Positions 45,301 through 54,866 of a stretch of 64,000 bases of DNA are shown here, one piece after another. Location of the stretch: positions 279,160 to 343,159 of the forward strand of contig NW_005178495.1 of the NCBI RefSeq assembly GCF_000350225.1, given 5' to 3'. Made by a program: the position numbers and the translations under genes. The DNA comes from Chondrus crispus. Its lineage: Eukaryota; Rhodophyta; Florideophyceae; Gigartinales; Gigartinaceae. The notes under the pieces are model-generated. The model was given only the letters and a program-made list of their open reading frames with translations. It was not told the origin of the DNA and made no database searches. Each line of letters starts with the position of its first letter. Position 1 is the first letter of the stretch.

Positions 45301-45411
45301 CGTCGCTCTCGCGGAGGCTGGACACGTCCGACGACAGGCCCGGCGGTGGGATGAGTGCCGGCGAGGCGGAGAGGCTGGTCGGGGAGGCTCGCGTGGTGGT
45401 GGTGCCGATGT
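39354..45411 (+). CDS. Nup205/Nup192-type scaffold nucleoporin, 3' end in gap
   Basis: ATG 39354 (MPGAQQESLVIENVSRLDY) opens 2019 codons to the gap, close to the full length of human Nup205 (about 2010). The N-terminal part matches the conserved Nup192/Nup205 start: LSDELQINELDAGVLLYDA, then a helix with YLRRRESVLYLQEVVRAG and ERDILVVEHNVITNILKRL. The rest is an all-helical superhelix, as in this family, which forms the inner ring of the nuclear pore with Nup93, Nup188 and Nup155 partners. A disordered Ser/Pro/Arg loop sits at about residues 490-565, and an acidic loop at about 1630-1660. The reading frame is intronless. Identification is by motif and length rather than alignment. Nup188 is the closest alternative. 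Confidence 0.75.
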
Positions 45412-45511
45412 NNNNNNNNNNNNNNNNNNNNNNNNNNNNNNNNNNNNNNNNNNNNNNNNNNNNNNNNNNNNNNNNNNNNNNNNNNNNNNNNNNNNNNNNN
45501 NNNNNNNNNNN
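45412..45511. other. Scaffold gap, exactly 100 N
   Basis: Exactly 100 N, the usual placeholder for a gap of unknown length. The frame that appears to read through it fuses two unrelated proteins. Confidence 1.
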
Positions 45512-45512
45512 C

Positions 45513-47204
45513 GTCTTCGTCTCCGCCCGCGACGTCGCCCCCGCCGAGCCCGCCGCCCGCGACGACGCCCTCGCCAAGCCCGCCCTCGCCGCGCCCTCGC
45601 CCGCCGACGACGCGCCCGAGGAGGTGGAGCCCGCGCCCGAGGACGCGCCCGACGCGCCGGAGGACGCCGCCGCCGATCGCGCCCTGGTCGCCCCGCTCGT
45701 CGCCCGCGCGGAGGAGCCGCATCAGGAGCCGCCCGAGGACGACGCCGTCGAGCCCGCCACGCCGGAGCTCGGCCCGCCCGCAGACCCGCAGCCCGAACCG
45801 CTCGCTGAGCCGCACGACCCGCTCCCCGCAGAGGGCGACACGCACGACTCCCCCCGCCCCGTTGCGGAGGACGCCTTCTCCGAGGAGGCCTCCGCAGACG
45901 ACCTGTCCGAGCCCGTCGCCACCGCAATGCCGCTGTCGCCGCCGAGCGCGGGCGACACTGGTGACACGGCCGACGCGGCCGACGAGGCCGATGAGGCCGA
46001 CGCGGCCGACACAAGCCCCGCCCCGCCGGCCACGGAGCTCGCCGCCGAGGCCGCCCCGTCCACCATCGACACCCGCCGCGCCCTCTTCGAGCGCGGCGCC
46101 GACGACGAGCTCCCCGAGCCGCAGGAGCTGCAGCGCGACGTGCTCGACCCCGTCACCGGCGACCTCATCACGCTCGCCGAGTACCGCGGGCGCCAGGCCG
46201 ACCGCGCGCGCGGCGTCGTCAAGGAGAAGATCGAGAACTTCGAGGCCGTCGACGATCGCGTCGCCAAGGAGAAGGCCGAGATCGCCGCCATCGAGGCCGT
46301 CCGCACACAGGTCGCCGGAAAGGCAGAATGGAAGTTCAAGTCCGACCCCGCGTCGGGACACGCGTCCCCCGTCGCCGCAAAGCTCGCCGCCAACCCAGAC
46401 GATGCCTCTCCGCCCCCGATCCACGCCCTTCTCGGCGATACCACCAACACCCCCGCCGTGCACGACGCCGCGCCCGCCACCGCAGATTACGCCCCGGAGG
46501 TCCCCGTGCCCGACGTGCCGCAGACAGACAACCTCGTCCCAGACACCACGGCCCGTGAAACGCTTGTGCCCGACATGCCGCCGAAGGAGACGCTTGCACC
46601 GAAGATGCCGGTCCGCGAAACGCTCGTGCCCGCTATGCCGGCGGTGCCCGACATGCCGGCGGTGCCCGATATGCCGGCCCCTGGGACGCTCGTGCCGGAC
46701 ATGCCGGCCGTACCCGACATGCCGGCCGTACCCGACATGCCGGCCGTACCCGACATGCCGGCCCGTGAAACGCTCGTACCCGACATGCCAGCGCCTGGAA
46801 CTCTCGTGCCAGACATGCCGGCTCGTGAAACGCTCGTGCCGGACATGCCCGCGCATGAGACCCTCGTACCCGACATGCCGGCAGCTGGCAAGCTGATGTC
46901 TGACATCCCGGTGCCTGACATGCCCGCGACGGACGTGCCAGTAACTGACATGCTTGCCTCCGTGCCGGCGGTGCCGGATATCGTCCCGGAGCTCCCGCCC
47001 ATGCCGACCGAGAACTTTGCCGCCCCAAAGCTGTCAGACTCTGTCCCCGAGTTTCCCGCCTATGCATCAGAGAAGATCACCAGTGTCCCGGACGCCCCTG
47101 TTGATATGTCAGACATTATGCCAGTGACATCGGTGTCCGACGCTATCGAAGAGATTGAAGAGGTCGACGACGTGGACGAAATCATAACGCAGGTGCCGGC
47201 CTAA
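45513..47204 (+). CDS. Acidic Pro/Ala-rich protein with VPDMPA repeats, 5' end in gap
   Basis: 563 residues are open to TAA 47202-47204. The first 180 are Asp/Glu/Ala/Pro-rich and disordered. Then comes an ordered-looking helical segment (about residues 185-275: LPEPQELQRDVLDPVTGDL, LAEYRGRQADRARG, then a charged helix). After that about 15 copies of VPDMPA alternate with spacers such as PGTLVPDMPA and RETLVPDMPA (about 46500-46930), followed by an acidic tail (EEIEEVDDVDEI). GC content is far above that of the nucleoporin on the other side of the gap. I do not recognise the protein. The frame on the opposite strand is a shadow of the repeats. Confidence 0.65.
   Translation, partial: VFVSARDVAPAEPAARDDALAKPALAAPSPADDAPEEVEPAPEDAPDAPEDAAADRALVAPLVARAEEPHQEPPEDDAVEPATPELGPPADPQPEPLAEPHDPLPAEGDTHDSPRPVAEDAFSEEASADDLSEPVATAMPLSPPSAGDTGDTADAADEADEADAADTSPAPPATELAAEAAPSTIDTRRALFERGADDELPEPQELQRDVLDPVTGDLITLAEYRGRQADRARGVVKEKIENFEAVDDRVAKEKAEIAAIEAVRTQVAGKAEWKFKSDPASGHASPVAAKLAANPDDASPPPIHALLGDTTNTPAVHDAAPATADYAPEVPVPDVPQTDNLVPDTTARETLVPDMPPKETLAPKMPVRETLVPAMPAVPDMPAVPDMPAPGTLVPDMPAVPDMPAVPDMPAVPDMPARETLVPDMPAPGTLVPDMPARETLVPDMPAHETLVPDMPAAGKLMSDIPVPDMPATDVPVTDMLASVPAVPDIVPELPPMPTENFAAPKLSDSVPEFPAYASEKITSVPDAPVDMSDIMPVTSVSDAIEEIEEVDDVDEIITQVPA
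46500..46930 (+). repeat. Coding tandem repeat, GTGCCCGACATGCCGGC unit
   Basis: Repeats of 18 bp (VPDMPA) and 36 bp or so (RETLVPDMPA-type) are nearly identical at the DNA level in places (46705-46755), which suggests recent expansion. Confidence 0.85.
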
Positions 47205-48719
47205 ACCGGCCTTGATCTTTTGAGAGCGTAGATGCAGCCGGTAGAATGTTTCAGGTGGGGTGGGGGAAGGGAGCCCATTGCTTGTAGAATCTTACTCGAC
47301 TCGAGCCCAACCGCTAGCCATCGCCACACATGTTCTCTTCTGCAGTTTACTTTTTTTTGCGCGGCTTGCCCACAGTACGGCATCGTAGTATACATGCCAG
47401 CGCAGATTTCATACGCAGTTTGGTCGATGCCGCTCGGCTCGGTTCGACATGAATAGCACGATGATATGCGCTGTTTGAGCACGTGTCTTTCGGTATATGT
47501 TTTTCGATAAATGGTTCTCTTCAGTTGTAACATTGGCCAGCTGTAGGTGGCTGCTCGTGGAGCTTGGTTGATATGCTGGACCAGACCTTGATACACACCG
47601 TACATACGGGTCTGCAATCGCCGATAGCTTTTGTCGGTCGTCCTGGCGTCAGGGTAGTATGTCTCAGATGAGGTCACTATTCAACCGTCTGTTTTTGGAC
47701 TTAGGGTATGTAGATTGCACTGCCTGTAAATATTTTTGTTCAATGTAAGAGTTGGAAAGTTGGCCCCGACACCGAAACTGAACCGCGTGTTACGGCAGAC
47801 GATGTCCCACCGATGGCTTCCTGTCTATCCAAGCGGTCTAGGAATTTTTCTGGAAGAGCCCTCTCTGACATCCTTTACACCTTCTTTTTGTGATATCTTC
47901 AATGCCAAAAAACGTCTAGCAGAAATCCAACCTCTGATGCAGAAGCTTCATTGAATTCTTCGTCTTTCACTGCGTTCAATAATACTACTGTACTGAATCC
48001 CGATGTTACGCAAGAGGCTACTCCCGAGGGCAAATGCTGTAACCTAAGGGTACTGTACGTTAAAAACCTGGAATTCTCACTTGTATTGTAAGTTGAGTGA
48101 AGTGAAGGCTGGGTGGTTGAACCCGAGGCCAAGCCTCATTTTCTCGGCAAACTGAAGGAGGTCTTCTGGCTAGACACTAGGTATTTAGTAAGCAGAAGCA
48201 CATCATACGGAGTACAAGCGTTCCATGTCGACAGACGTAGCACATGTGTGCTTCAAACGTACGTCCTGTAAAAGTAAAGTAGTTCGCCTTGAAGGCTCTG
48301 CGGTAACCTCTTGTGTTGAGGGAATGTTTCGTTCAAGTTCTCTGAGAAGCAATCGTAGAAGTGCAAGTGCTCACCAGTTCAGACACTACGGCCTGTTTGT
48401 CCACCACACATTTACAAACAAGCGCTTATAAAACTTGGCCCGCTGTATTCCATCACAACACAAACTCGTCTGCGCATGCAACTTTTGTTTTACATCGTAG
48501 TGCACACATAAAATGGTCTCTTTGATACAAATTGGAAAGGTCCGCGCACCGCAAGGTGTGGATATGCTCAAGTTATGAATGTTTAGTATGAAGTCAGTCG
48601 CTAGATAAGTCACAAGTTAGTTTCGGCTCTGTCACGAGTCCAACTAAAACGCAAAGGAGAATGGCACTAGAATTTTCACTCCTGATGCAAACCAGACAGT
48701 GCACAGTACATGCGTCAGG
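47205..48719. other. Convergent intergenic region, no gene supported
   Basis: It holds the 3' flanks of the repeat protein (plus) and the RRM protein (minus). A 158-codon minus frame at 47201-47677 has no ATG start at its head and no domain. Base composition drops to A+T-richer than the flanking genes. Confidence 0.5.
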
Positions 48720-50844
48720 CTACCAACGCATCACTCTGTCCTGCAGGGGAGCAAAGGAGTTGTAACTGCCACTGAATGCCGAACCACCTGAATGCACATT
48801 TTGATGCATGTTGCCACCATTCGGCATCATCATTCGCTGCTGCCACGGCTGCTGGAACCCTTGAAACTCGTTGTCCGCGACCTGATTCGGTCTCCCAGAC
48901 ATCTGGTTGGATTGCAAAGCTGTGATAGGCACGTATACAGGCACAAAATCAGGGTTGCCGGCCTGAGGTCCATGCGAGGCGCCGAAGTGGCGTCCCCGAG
49001 GCTCGAAAGACTGCTGGGCCTGTCGCGTCTGCGTGATCCCCGAATCCTTTGCTGGTTCGGGTCGTCTCCCAAGCGCCTTCCTCGCTAAAAAGTTTCTCGT
49101 CATGGGCCTCTCCGAAATGCTATGAGTCACTGTGGTTTCGTGAGTCGCGCCATTCATCTTCTCAATGCGCAGGCCTCTTGAGGGAAACCGCGGGATGAGT
49201 TCACGAGCAAATTGGCAGCAGACCGGAAGTGATGACACAAACCGAATTGACTGCACGGCTTCAAGTGCAGCCAGGTTTGCGGCAATGGGGTCGCCATGGT
49301 AGGTTACAAATGCAACTTTCCTCCACATTCCATTCTGCAGACGGGGAATTTCAACCGAGCAGTTGCCGTGCTTGGAGAAAGTAGCTGACAAAAGATCACG
49401 AAGCGAATTCGGTGGGCGCGGCACAGAACTATGGAACTGCACTGCGACGCATGCCTTCAAGGGTTCCGCCTCAGCGTAGCGAACGGAAAGACGTCCCTTG
49501 AGGTCCGTCTTGTCCAACGTCCTCTTGGCCCTTTCCGCTGCGCCGCGGTTCTTGTAGCGTACAAACGCGTATGACCTGCGCACAATGACAGTGTCCTCTT
49601 CGACAAGGCTTCCAAACTTTCCAAATAGACTCTTGAGCTCATCCATGCTCACCGAAGGGGCCAGGTCCGAGACGTACAAATGGGTATTGCGTTCAGCACG
49701 GCCGACTCTGACGCAGGCATTGCCAACCTTTGTGCGATGCCCCGCGACCAGAGCGAAGTTGGCGGATGACTCATTATTAAAGCTCAAGAAGCCATAGCCG
49801 ATGGGAGAAAAGCTGTCCGGGTCGCGCTTGAGCAAAGCCGAAACCGGTTCGCCAACAAGCTCGGAAAACGTGGCCTCAAGCATTTCTTCCGTGACATCCG
49901 GAGTCAAGTCTCCTACAAATAGCTGCGCGCCCGGGTCACGCGACCGAAGCTCAGCTTTGAGCGGGGGCTCCGAATCAGAGCCAACGAGGGCATCTCCGAG
50001 AAAATGCTTGGCCTCCCGCGCAGCGGCGGGGTCGCGATACGTGACGTCGCACACGTACGGGTCGGCGGCCGTCCACACAAGCTCTTCCACTTCCCCGAAC
50101 GGTTCGACCATACTAAGTAGACGATCATACGTAACGCCGCGGGGGAGTCTGGCAATGCGAAGCGTATCCGCATTGCTGTTGGTAATGTCCTGACAAATGA
50201 GCGGGCGAGTGCGCGAGCTCGGTGTAGACAGCTTCAGTTTGGCAGCCAGGCTTGCGACGTCCTCGACGTCGACGACACGGCCCAACTCAGGCCTTTGCAG
50301 CCCCCCCTTGGGGTCCACAGCGACAAACGGCGGCGGGATGTTCTCCGAGTCCTCGCACTGATGCATCGCCGCCGCGGGGCGGGCCGCCTTGGGCGGCGAC
50401 AAGGCGGCGACCAGGTCCGGTGGCGGCGCAGCAGAGGCGTGGGCGACGGCATGGTTGCACAGCTCCTGGAGTGGGTGGACTTGAGCGGGCGGGGAGGCGA
50501 GCAAGGGCGGCTGGGCGGGAGTCTGGGGCGGCGGGGGCGACTTTTGTGCGTGTGAGGACGCCGGGGCCATGGGGGCGGACGGCTGGGCAGGCGGGGGGGG
50601 CGGCTGGGCGGGGCTGGCGTGATGCTTGGGGTGGGTCGCGGTGCGCGGGTGGCGGGGCGGCTTGGCGGCGTCGGGGGCGGGAGCCGCGGGCTCGAGGGGA
50701 AGCTCGGGGCGGGCTTTTCCTTTGCGGTGTCTGGAGTGCTGCGGAATGGAATGGAGGGGTGTTAGAGGCGAGGTTGGGTAGGTGGTGAAATGGAATGGGA
50801 GCGGGACGTACCATGCGACGAGTGCGGACTGTGCCCGAGGGCAT
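48720..50844 (-). CDS. Multi-RRM RNA-binding protein, two exons
   Basis: Exon 2 (48720-50738) encodes at least three RNA-recognition motifs. Counted from the internal ATG at 50570, RRM1 is at about 135-205 (TLRIARLPRG). RRM2 is at about 213-292 with RNP2 LFVGDL and RNP1 GYGFLSF. RRM3 is at about 294-370 with LYVSDL and SYAFVRY. A degenerate fourth is at about 373-460. The tail is Gln/Asn/Met/Gly-rich, as in plant RBP45/RBP47 and yeast Nam8-type oligo(U) binders, which are the likely relatives. A canonical intron (50739-50811, GTACGT to TTCCGCAG, 73 bp) joins a short first exon beginning at ATG 50842-50844 (MPSGTVRTRRM) in phase 0. The 56 codons from 50738 to the internal ATG are then open and Pro-rich. 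Starting at 50570 without the intron is the alternative. The gene is head-to-head with the transporter. Confidence 0.85.
50739..50811 (-). other. Predicted spliceosomal intron of the RRM gene
   Basis: GTACGT donor and a pyrimidine-rich tract ending TTCCGCAG. Splicing keeps an open frame on both sides. Confidence 0.7.
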
Positions 50845-51205
50845 TGCTGGGCGGGGAGGCGCAGACCTTTCGGAGGGGGAAGTCCTGTCTGGAAGCGAGT
50901 CTGGGGAGGGTGTCATGTCGGGAAGCAAGGGGTGGCTGTACGGTGAAGACTGTGGGAGGAGGGACCGTGCGGCGCGGGTAGTAGGGAAGCGATGGGGGGG
51001 AAGCTCGAGAGGAAGGAGGAAGCTTTTATAGATAAGACAAGCCGAGCCGGTGGGGGAAAGTGGGAGGGGGAAAGGGGAGGGGGAAGTGGGAGGGGGAAAT
51101 GGGAGGGGGAAAGGGGAGGGGGAGAGGGGAGGGGGATGTGGGGAGGTAGAAGTGGGGTTGGAGATTTGGCAGGTTTCGTTTGCGGATGCACAGCGGTTTC
51201 GATTC
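50845..51205. promoter_or_regulatory. Bidirectional promoter region with G-rich tandem repeats
   Basis: About 360 bp separates two divergent starts. Positions 51051-51147 consist of GGGAGGGGGA-type repeats on the plus strand, able in principle to form G-quadruplexes. TTTTATAGATAAG at about 51024 could serve as a TATA-like element. Confidence 0.55.
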
Positions 51206-52918
51206 ATGGATCATACTTTTCGCCGAAATGGCAACAAATTCAGCGCCCAGCACTCACCGAATTCCGTGTCTCCGACATCACGACAACAACCGTCTCTTCC
51301 AACCGTCTCTTCTTCACGACCCGGCGACAGCTTGCCCTCTGCCTCTGCCACTCCCGTCTGCGACCCCAGTATCTCCCTCTGTCTCCACCCGTTCCCCGCC
51401 GCGTCCTCCATGCGACCCCCACTCTCTGCCCTGTGCCAAGCCACCGCCGTTTCCATCGCCACCATCCTCGGCACGGGCATCCTGGGCCTGCCGGTGTCTC
51501 TGCACTCGTCCGGCATCCGCCCGTTTTTCCTCACCTTCACCCTCGCCCTGTTCGCCCAACTAGCCGTCGTCATCGCCACCGTCGAGGTGCTCCAACGCGC
51601 GCACAAAGACCCGCAGCCCGCCACCTCCGACTACCACCCATTGCCCAATGAAGATCCGTCCTCCGCGCAACCGCTTCCTTCACACGCCCCACCCCACGAA
51701 ACAGCTCCATCCCTCCACTCGATCGCCCACCACTTTCTTCCCAACAAACCGCTCCGCATCACCTTTAACGCTATCGTCGTTGTTCACTTCGTCTTCATCC
51801 TCGCCGCCTACGCTCTCGCCGGGCCCCAGGCATTCGCCGCCCTCATACCTGCTTTGAAACGCGCCCCGAGATGGGCACTGCCAACCGTCTTTCTCCTTGT
51901 CAACGTCCTCGCCGTCATCTGCCTGGACCGCGCCCTACTTCCATCGCTCACGATCGCCACCCTATTCAAGGCTGCTCTTCTCTCGTCTATTGTCTTCGTT
52001 GTTTTCGGTAGGGGATTAGCCATTCACGAGGACGTCACCAATGACTGGCGCCCTGCCGCTCTCATCGATCCCTTTCTCATGGGCACCTTTGCTCTCAACG
52101 GAGTCGTTAACATTATGCCCGTCACCTTCCAGGCCTGTCTCGAAAGTACCCGTGCACCCGACGGTACCATCCCACCGCTTGATCCCCCATTTTTGCGCGC
52201 CTATCGTATGTCCACCGTTGCCGCCATTGTCATCTGCTTTATTCTTAACGTGTCGTGGTGTGTCGGAATCCTCTTGTGCGTTCCGCAAACCAGTCACACG
52301 ATTCGATCCGTCGCTGCCGCCAGTGGCAACCACGACATGACCGTTTTATCCAATTCTATACAACTAACCCTCAATGCAGTAAACGCTACGCATTCGGATG
52401 CTTCTCTCACGCAAGCAAATGAACTCGGTCAAATCAGCACGATTCCGTTGATAGAAGTTCTCCAGGCGAGAGGAGACCAATTAGACTGGCTCATGGCCCT
52501 TCTTGTTAACATTTTTATCGCGCTCAGCATCACTGTCTCATTTCTCGTCATGTCTCTTGGCCTCAAACACTTCCTCGACGGCCAAGCCCGCGACCGGACG
52601 ACTTCGACTACATCAATGGCGTACGATTCATATCGTATATTGCAGTATGCCCAACACTATCTTTTCGTCTTGGTCATAGCTGTCTTCAACCCCACCGGCC
52701 TTTTCAAAATCATGGAAGGAATTACAGGACTCAGCCTCAATGTGGAGGCCGGTCTGTTCATCTTGTACATGCTGCACATCGGTCGAAGAATGAACAAGCA
52801 AATCCCTGCTCCGCTTTCACACACTCACGTACTTGTGGTACTTTGGTACGCCGGTGCTTATTTTGGCAGCGCAGTGCTGGTTGACATCTTATTCTACCTT
52901 CCACATGCCTTTTTATGA
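51206..52918 (+). CDS. Amino-acid-permease-like membrane transporter
   Basis: A polytopic membrane protein with about ten to eleven hydrophobic helices. The first helix region reads VSIATILGTGILGLPVSLHSSG, the GxGILxLP signature of the amino acid/auxin permease (AAAP) and related APC superfamily carriers. Later helices include FNAIVVVHFVFILAAYALAG, MGTFALNGVVNIMPVTFQA and a final pair before the end at 52918. A hydrophilic loop follows TM2, and a large loop with potential glycosylation sites (NATHS) lies about two-thirds along. The start is either ATG 51206, with a Ser/Pro-rich tail of 68 residues, or ATG 51410 (MRPPLSALCQ), just before TM1. The 5' G-repeat frame upstream is not coding. Substrate is not predictable. 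The gene is tail-to-tail with ATP-citrate lyase, 126 bp apart. Confidence 0.8.
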   Translation: MDHTFRRNGNKFSAQHSPNSVSPTSRQQPSLPTVSSSRPGDSLPSASATPVCDPSISLCLHPFPAASSMRPPLSALCQATAVSIATILGTGILGLPVSLHSSGIRPFFLTFTLALFAQLAVVIATVEVLQRAHKDPQPATSDYHPLPNEDPSSAQPLPSHAPPHETAPSLHSIAHHFLPNKPLRITFNAIVVVHFVFILAAYALAGPQAFAALIPALKRAPRWALPTVFLLVNVLAVICLDRALLPSLTIATLFKAALLSSIVFVVFGRGLAIHEDVTNDWRPAALIDPFLMGTFALNGVVNIMPVTFQACLESTRAPDGTIPPLDPPFLRAYRMSTVAAIVICFILNVSWCVGILLCVPQTSHTIRSVAAASGNHDMTVLSNSIQLTLNAVNATHSDASLTQANELGQISTIPLIEVLQARGDQLDWLMALLVNIFIALSITVSFLVMSLGLKHFLDGQARDRTTSTTSMAYDSYRILQYAQHYLFVLVIAVFNPTGLFKIMEGITGLSLNVEAGLFILYMLHIGRRMNKQIPAPLSHTHVLVVLWYAGAYFGSAVLVDILFYLPHAFL

Positions 52919-53012
52919 CACTCGCATTCACTCCGTCACTCACGGTCAGGCGCTCTTTGTAAAAATCACCCTGAGCAGTCTCGCCGCAAGAATGTGATTG
53001 CTACTATACTCA

Positions 53013-53018
53013 TTTATT
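53013..53018 (-). terminator. Poly(A) signal AATAAA for the ATP-citrate lyase gene
   Basis: AATAAA on the minus strand, 27 bp beyond the stop codon, in the spacer between two convergent genes. Confidence 0.55.
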
Positions 53019-53044
53019 CCAACTCAACGTAGATAGGCAGGCTA

Positions 53045-54409
53045 TCAATGCCCTTCTTTAATCCATCGAATGCCCAACGAAACGATATGTGTCATGTTCG
53101 TGTCTGGTCCGTACACTTCGATGGGAATGTCAAGGTTGTTGCCGAGGTCTCGCATCAACTGAAGCCCAGCCTTGTAATTTGGCCCGCCACGACGGACGAA
53201 GACCTTGACCTTGGCCATCTGCAGCTTGCCATGAAAGTCGGTGAGAGCCTGTTGAAGGCCGCCAAGAGTTGCTGCTATGTCGCTAAAGTTTGCAACACCT
53301 CCGCCGCAGATCAATGAGCGCCTTTTCCCATCCGGATTACGAGTGACCAGATTGAGAAGCGTTCTGGCATACATATAAGTTTCTTGCTCTTTTGGATTTC
53401 CAGAATACTCGGCGTAGTTTCCGAGCTCATCGCCAAAGCCCAGCTGCACGACTTGATCGGCGTAGATAACCGAAGCACCGCCACCAGCAACCATGGTCCA
53501 CATCCTTCCCTCCGGATTGAGGACGGAGAGCTTCATGGAAGCGCCCGATCTATCATCCATGGCCTGGATTATGCGCTCCTCTTCGCATTTCTGTCGGCCC
53601 CAGGGCTCTGGCAATTCAAGATCTGGGCCCCACAGCTTTGCATTCTTGAACGAGGCATAGCTATCGAGTTCGACGCGGGAATCCAAGATGGCAGGAAGGC
53701 CTTGTTCGTCGAGTGCAAACGGATTCATCTCCAGCATCGTCATATCTAACTCTACGTAGGTCTCGTAGCACGCAACGATGAAACTAGCGAGAACCTGTTT
53801 GCTTTCCGCCGGAATGTCAGTACCCTCCAGCAGCGGGGCGACATGCTTTTCGTGATCAAGCAGCGAATCAATTTCTGGCTCTCCGCTCGGGACAGTAACC
53901 GACTTGACCTTGTCCCAGTTGTCCTCGATTTCAATCCCTCCGCACGCGCCAAAACTCAAGCGATCGCCCTCGCGCACCGTCTGTATCGACAAATAATACT
54001 CCTCCTTGTGCGGCACGAACGGCTCAATCAAAAAGGTGGTGAGGGTGCCCTTGACGCCCGACACGTCAACCTCGGTGCCGATCTTGTCTGCGATAAACTT
54101 TTGGGCAGTTGCATAATCGGCGTTGAGCAGGACGAGGTTGTTCTTGCCGCGCTTTCCGAAGAGCATGTCCGGCTTGACGACGAGCTTGGTCTCGAGCAAC
54201 CACGGCTGTTCATTCGCGAGCTTGTTGTAGAAGGCCTCGGCGGACACCGCTGCCTCGACGGCCGAGGCACTCACCTGCGCGGCGTTGAGGCAGTGCTTGG
54301 GGGATGCGACGTTCGCGCCGGCACCCCCCAGCTTGACATTTTTGCGCTTGACTATGTGCCTCGCGACAATGCGCTTGCCATCGTATTCGCGGATCTTCTT
54401 GCGCGCCAT
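53045..54409 (-). CDS. ACLA: ATP-citrate synthase subunit A (citrate lyase, ATP-grasp subunit)
   Basis: It supplies the ATP-grasp and citrate-binding half of cytosolic ATP-citrate lyase, which splits citrate to acetyl-CoA and oxaloacetate with the B subunit. The start MARKKIREYDGKRIV is nearly that of plant ACLA. LVVKPDMLFGKRGK, TTFLIEPFVPH, CGGIEIEDNWDKVK, LEMNPFAL, VAGGGASVIYAD, GNYAEYSGNP and VRRGGPNYKAGL follow in order to the C-terminus (VYGPDTNMTHIV). Length is 454 against about 423 in plants. The excess is mainly an Ala/Ser-rich insertion at about residues 25-55. The separate A subunit, rather than the fused animal enzyme, fits Archaeplastida or fungi. Intronless. The partner ACLB is not in the window. 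Confidence 0.96.
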   Translation of the reverse strand: MARKKIREYDGKRIVARHIVKRKNVKLGGAGANVASPKHCLNAAQVSASAVEAAVSAEAFYNKLANEQPWLLETKLVVKPDMLFGKRGKNNLVLLNADYATAQKFIADKIGTEVDVSGVKGTLTTFLIEPFVPHKEEYYLSIQTVREGDRLSFGACGGIEIEDNWDKVKSVTVPSGEPEIDSLLDHEKHVAPLLEGTDIPAESKQVLASFIVACYETYVELDMTMLEMNPFALDEQGLPAILDSRVELDSYASFKNAKLWGPDLELPEPWGRQKCEEERIIQAMDDRSGASMKLSVLNPEGRMWTMVAGGGASVIYADQVVQLGFGDELGNYAEYSGNPKEQETYMYARTLLNLVTRNPDGKRRSLICGGGVANFSDIAATLGGLQQALTDFHGKLQMAKVKVFVRRGGPNYKAGLQLMRDLGNNLDIPIEVYGPDTNMTHIVSLGIRWIKEGH

Positions 54410-54530
54410 GCCGTGTGGGTGAGGCGGATGGCGACGAGGGAGGTTTGCGGGTTGGTGAGGGGAGGGATGTGACGTGTTGATGGGGCAGGAAGATCAATCA
54501 TCGACAAGGCGATCACAATCCCGGAGGTTT

Positions 54531-54750
54531 GCCAGGCATGCGCATTACAGTATGACATCAGACATGCGGGTTTCATGGCAGGAACAAAGGGATCATGGAT
54601 CTAATTAACGAAATCCAATTTTGTGCAATCCGAGCGCATTCACGATGCATTGCCAAGCGTCCGCATTACAGTGCGACATGAATGTAGGCGGGTTTCATGA
54701 CAAAAAGAAAGGGATCATGGATCTAATGCAGGATCTAATGAACGAAGTCC
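54531..54750. repeat. Two diverged direct copies upstream of ACLA
   Basis: Copies at about 54531-54617 and 54651-54750 share CGCATTACAG, GCGGGTTTCATG, AAAGGGATCATGGATCTAA and AACGAA. They lie in the likely promoter of ACLA. Confidence 0.75.
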
Positions 54751-54834
54751 CGATTTAGACACAGAAGAGTTTTCGCAGAGCACCGGCGCAGCGTGTGGAG
54801 AAGTGGTGGTGCCCCCTTGACCTCCTTTCTATAG

Positions 54835-54866
54835 CAGCCTCCATGGAAAGGTTTCTATGGAGGCTG
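54835..54866. repeat. Inverted repeat, CAGCCTCCAT stem
   Basis: GCAGCCTCCAT and ATGGAGGCTGC face each other across about 12 bases. Confidence 0.8.

Noticed and set aside
44889-46856. Minus-strand ORF of 655 codons rich in RHVGYGRH repeats
   Set aside because: It is the antisense shadow of the VPDMPA repeat on the plus strand and reads through the 100 N.
47201-47677. 158-codon minus-strand ORF
   Set aside because: Does not begin with ATG and lies in the 3' flank of the repeat protein; no recognisable family.
50287-51207. 306-codon Pro/Arg-rich minus-strand ORF
   Set aside because: Mostly a wrong-frame reading through the RRM gene's first intron, first exon and the promoter G-repeats.
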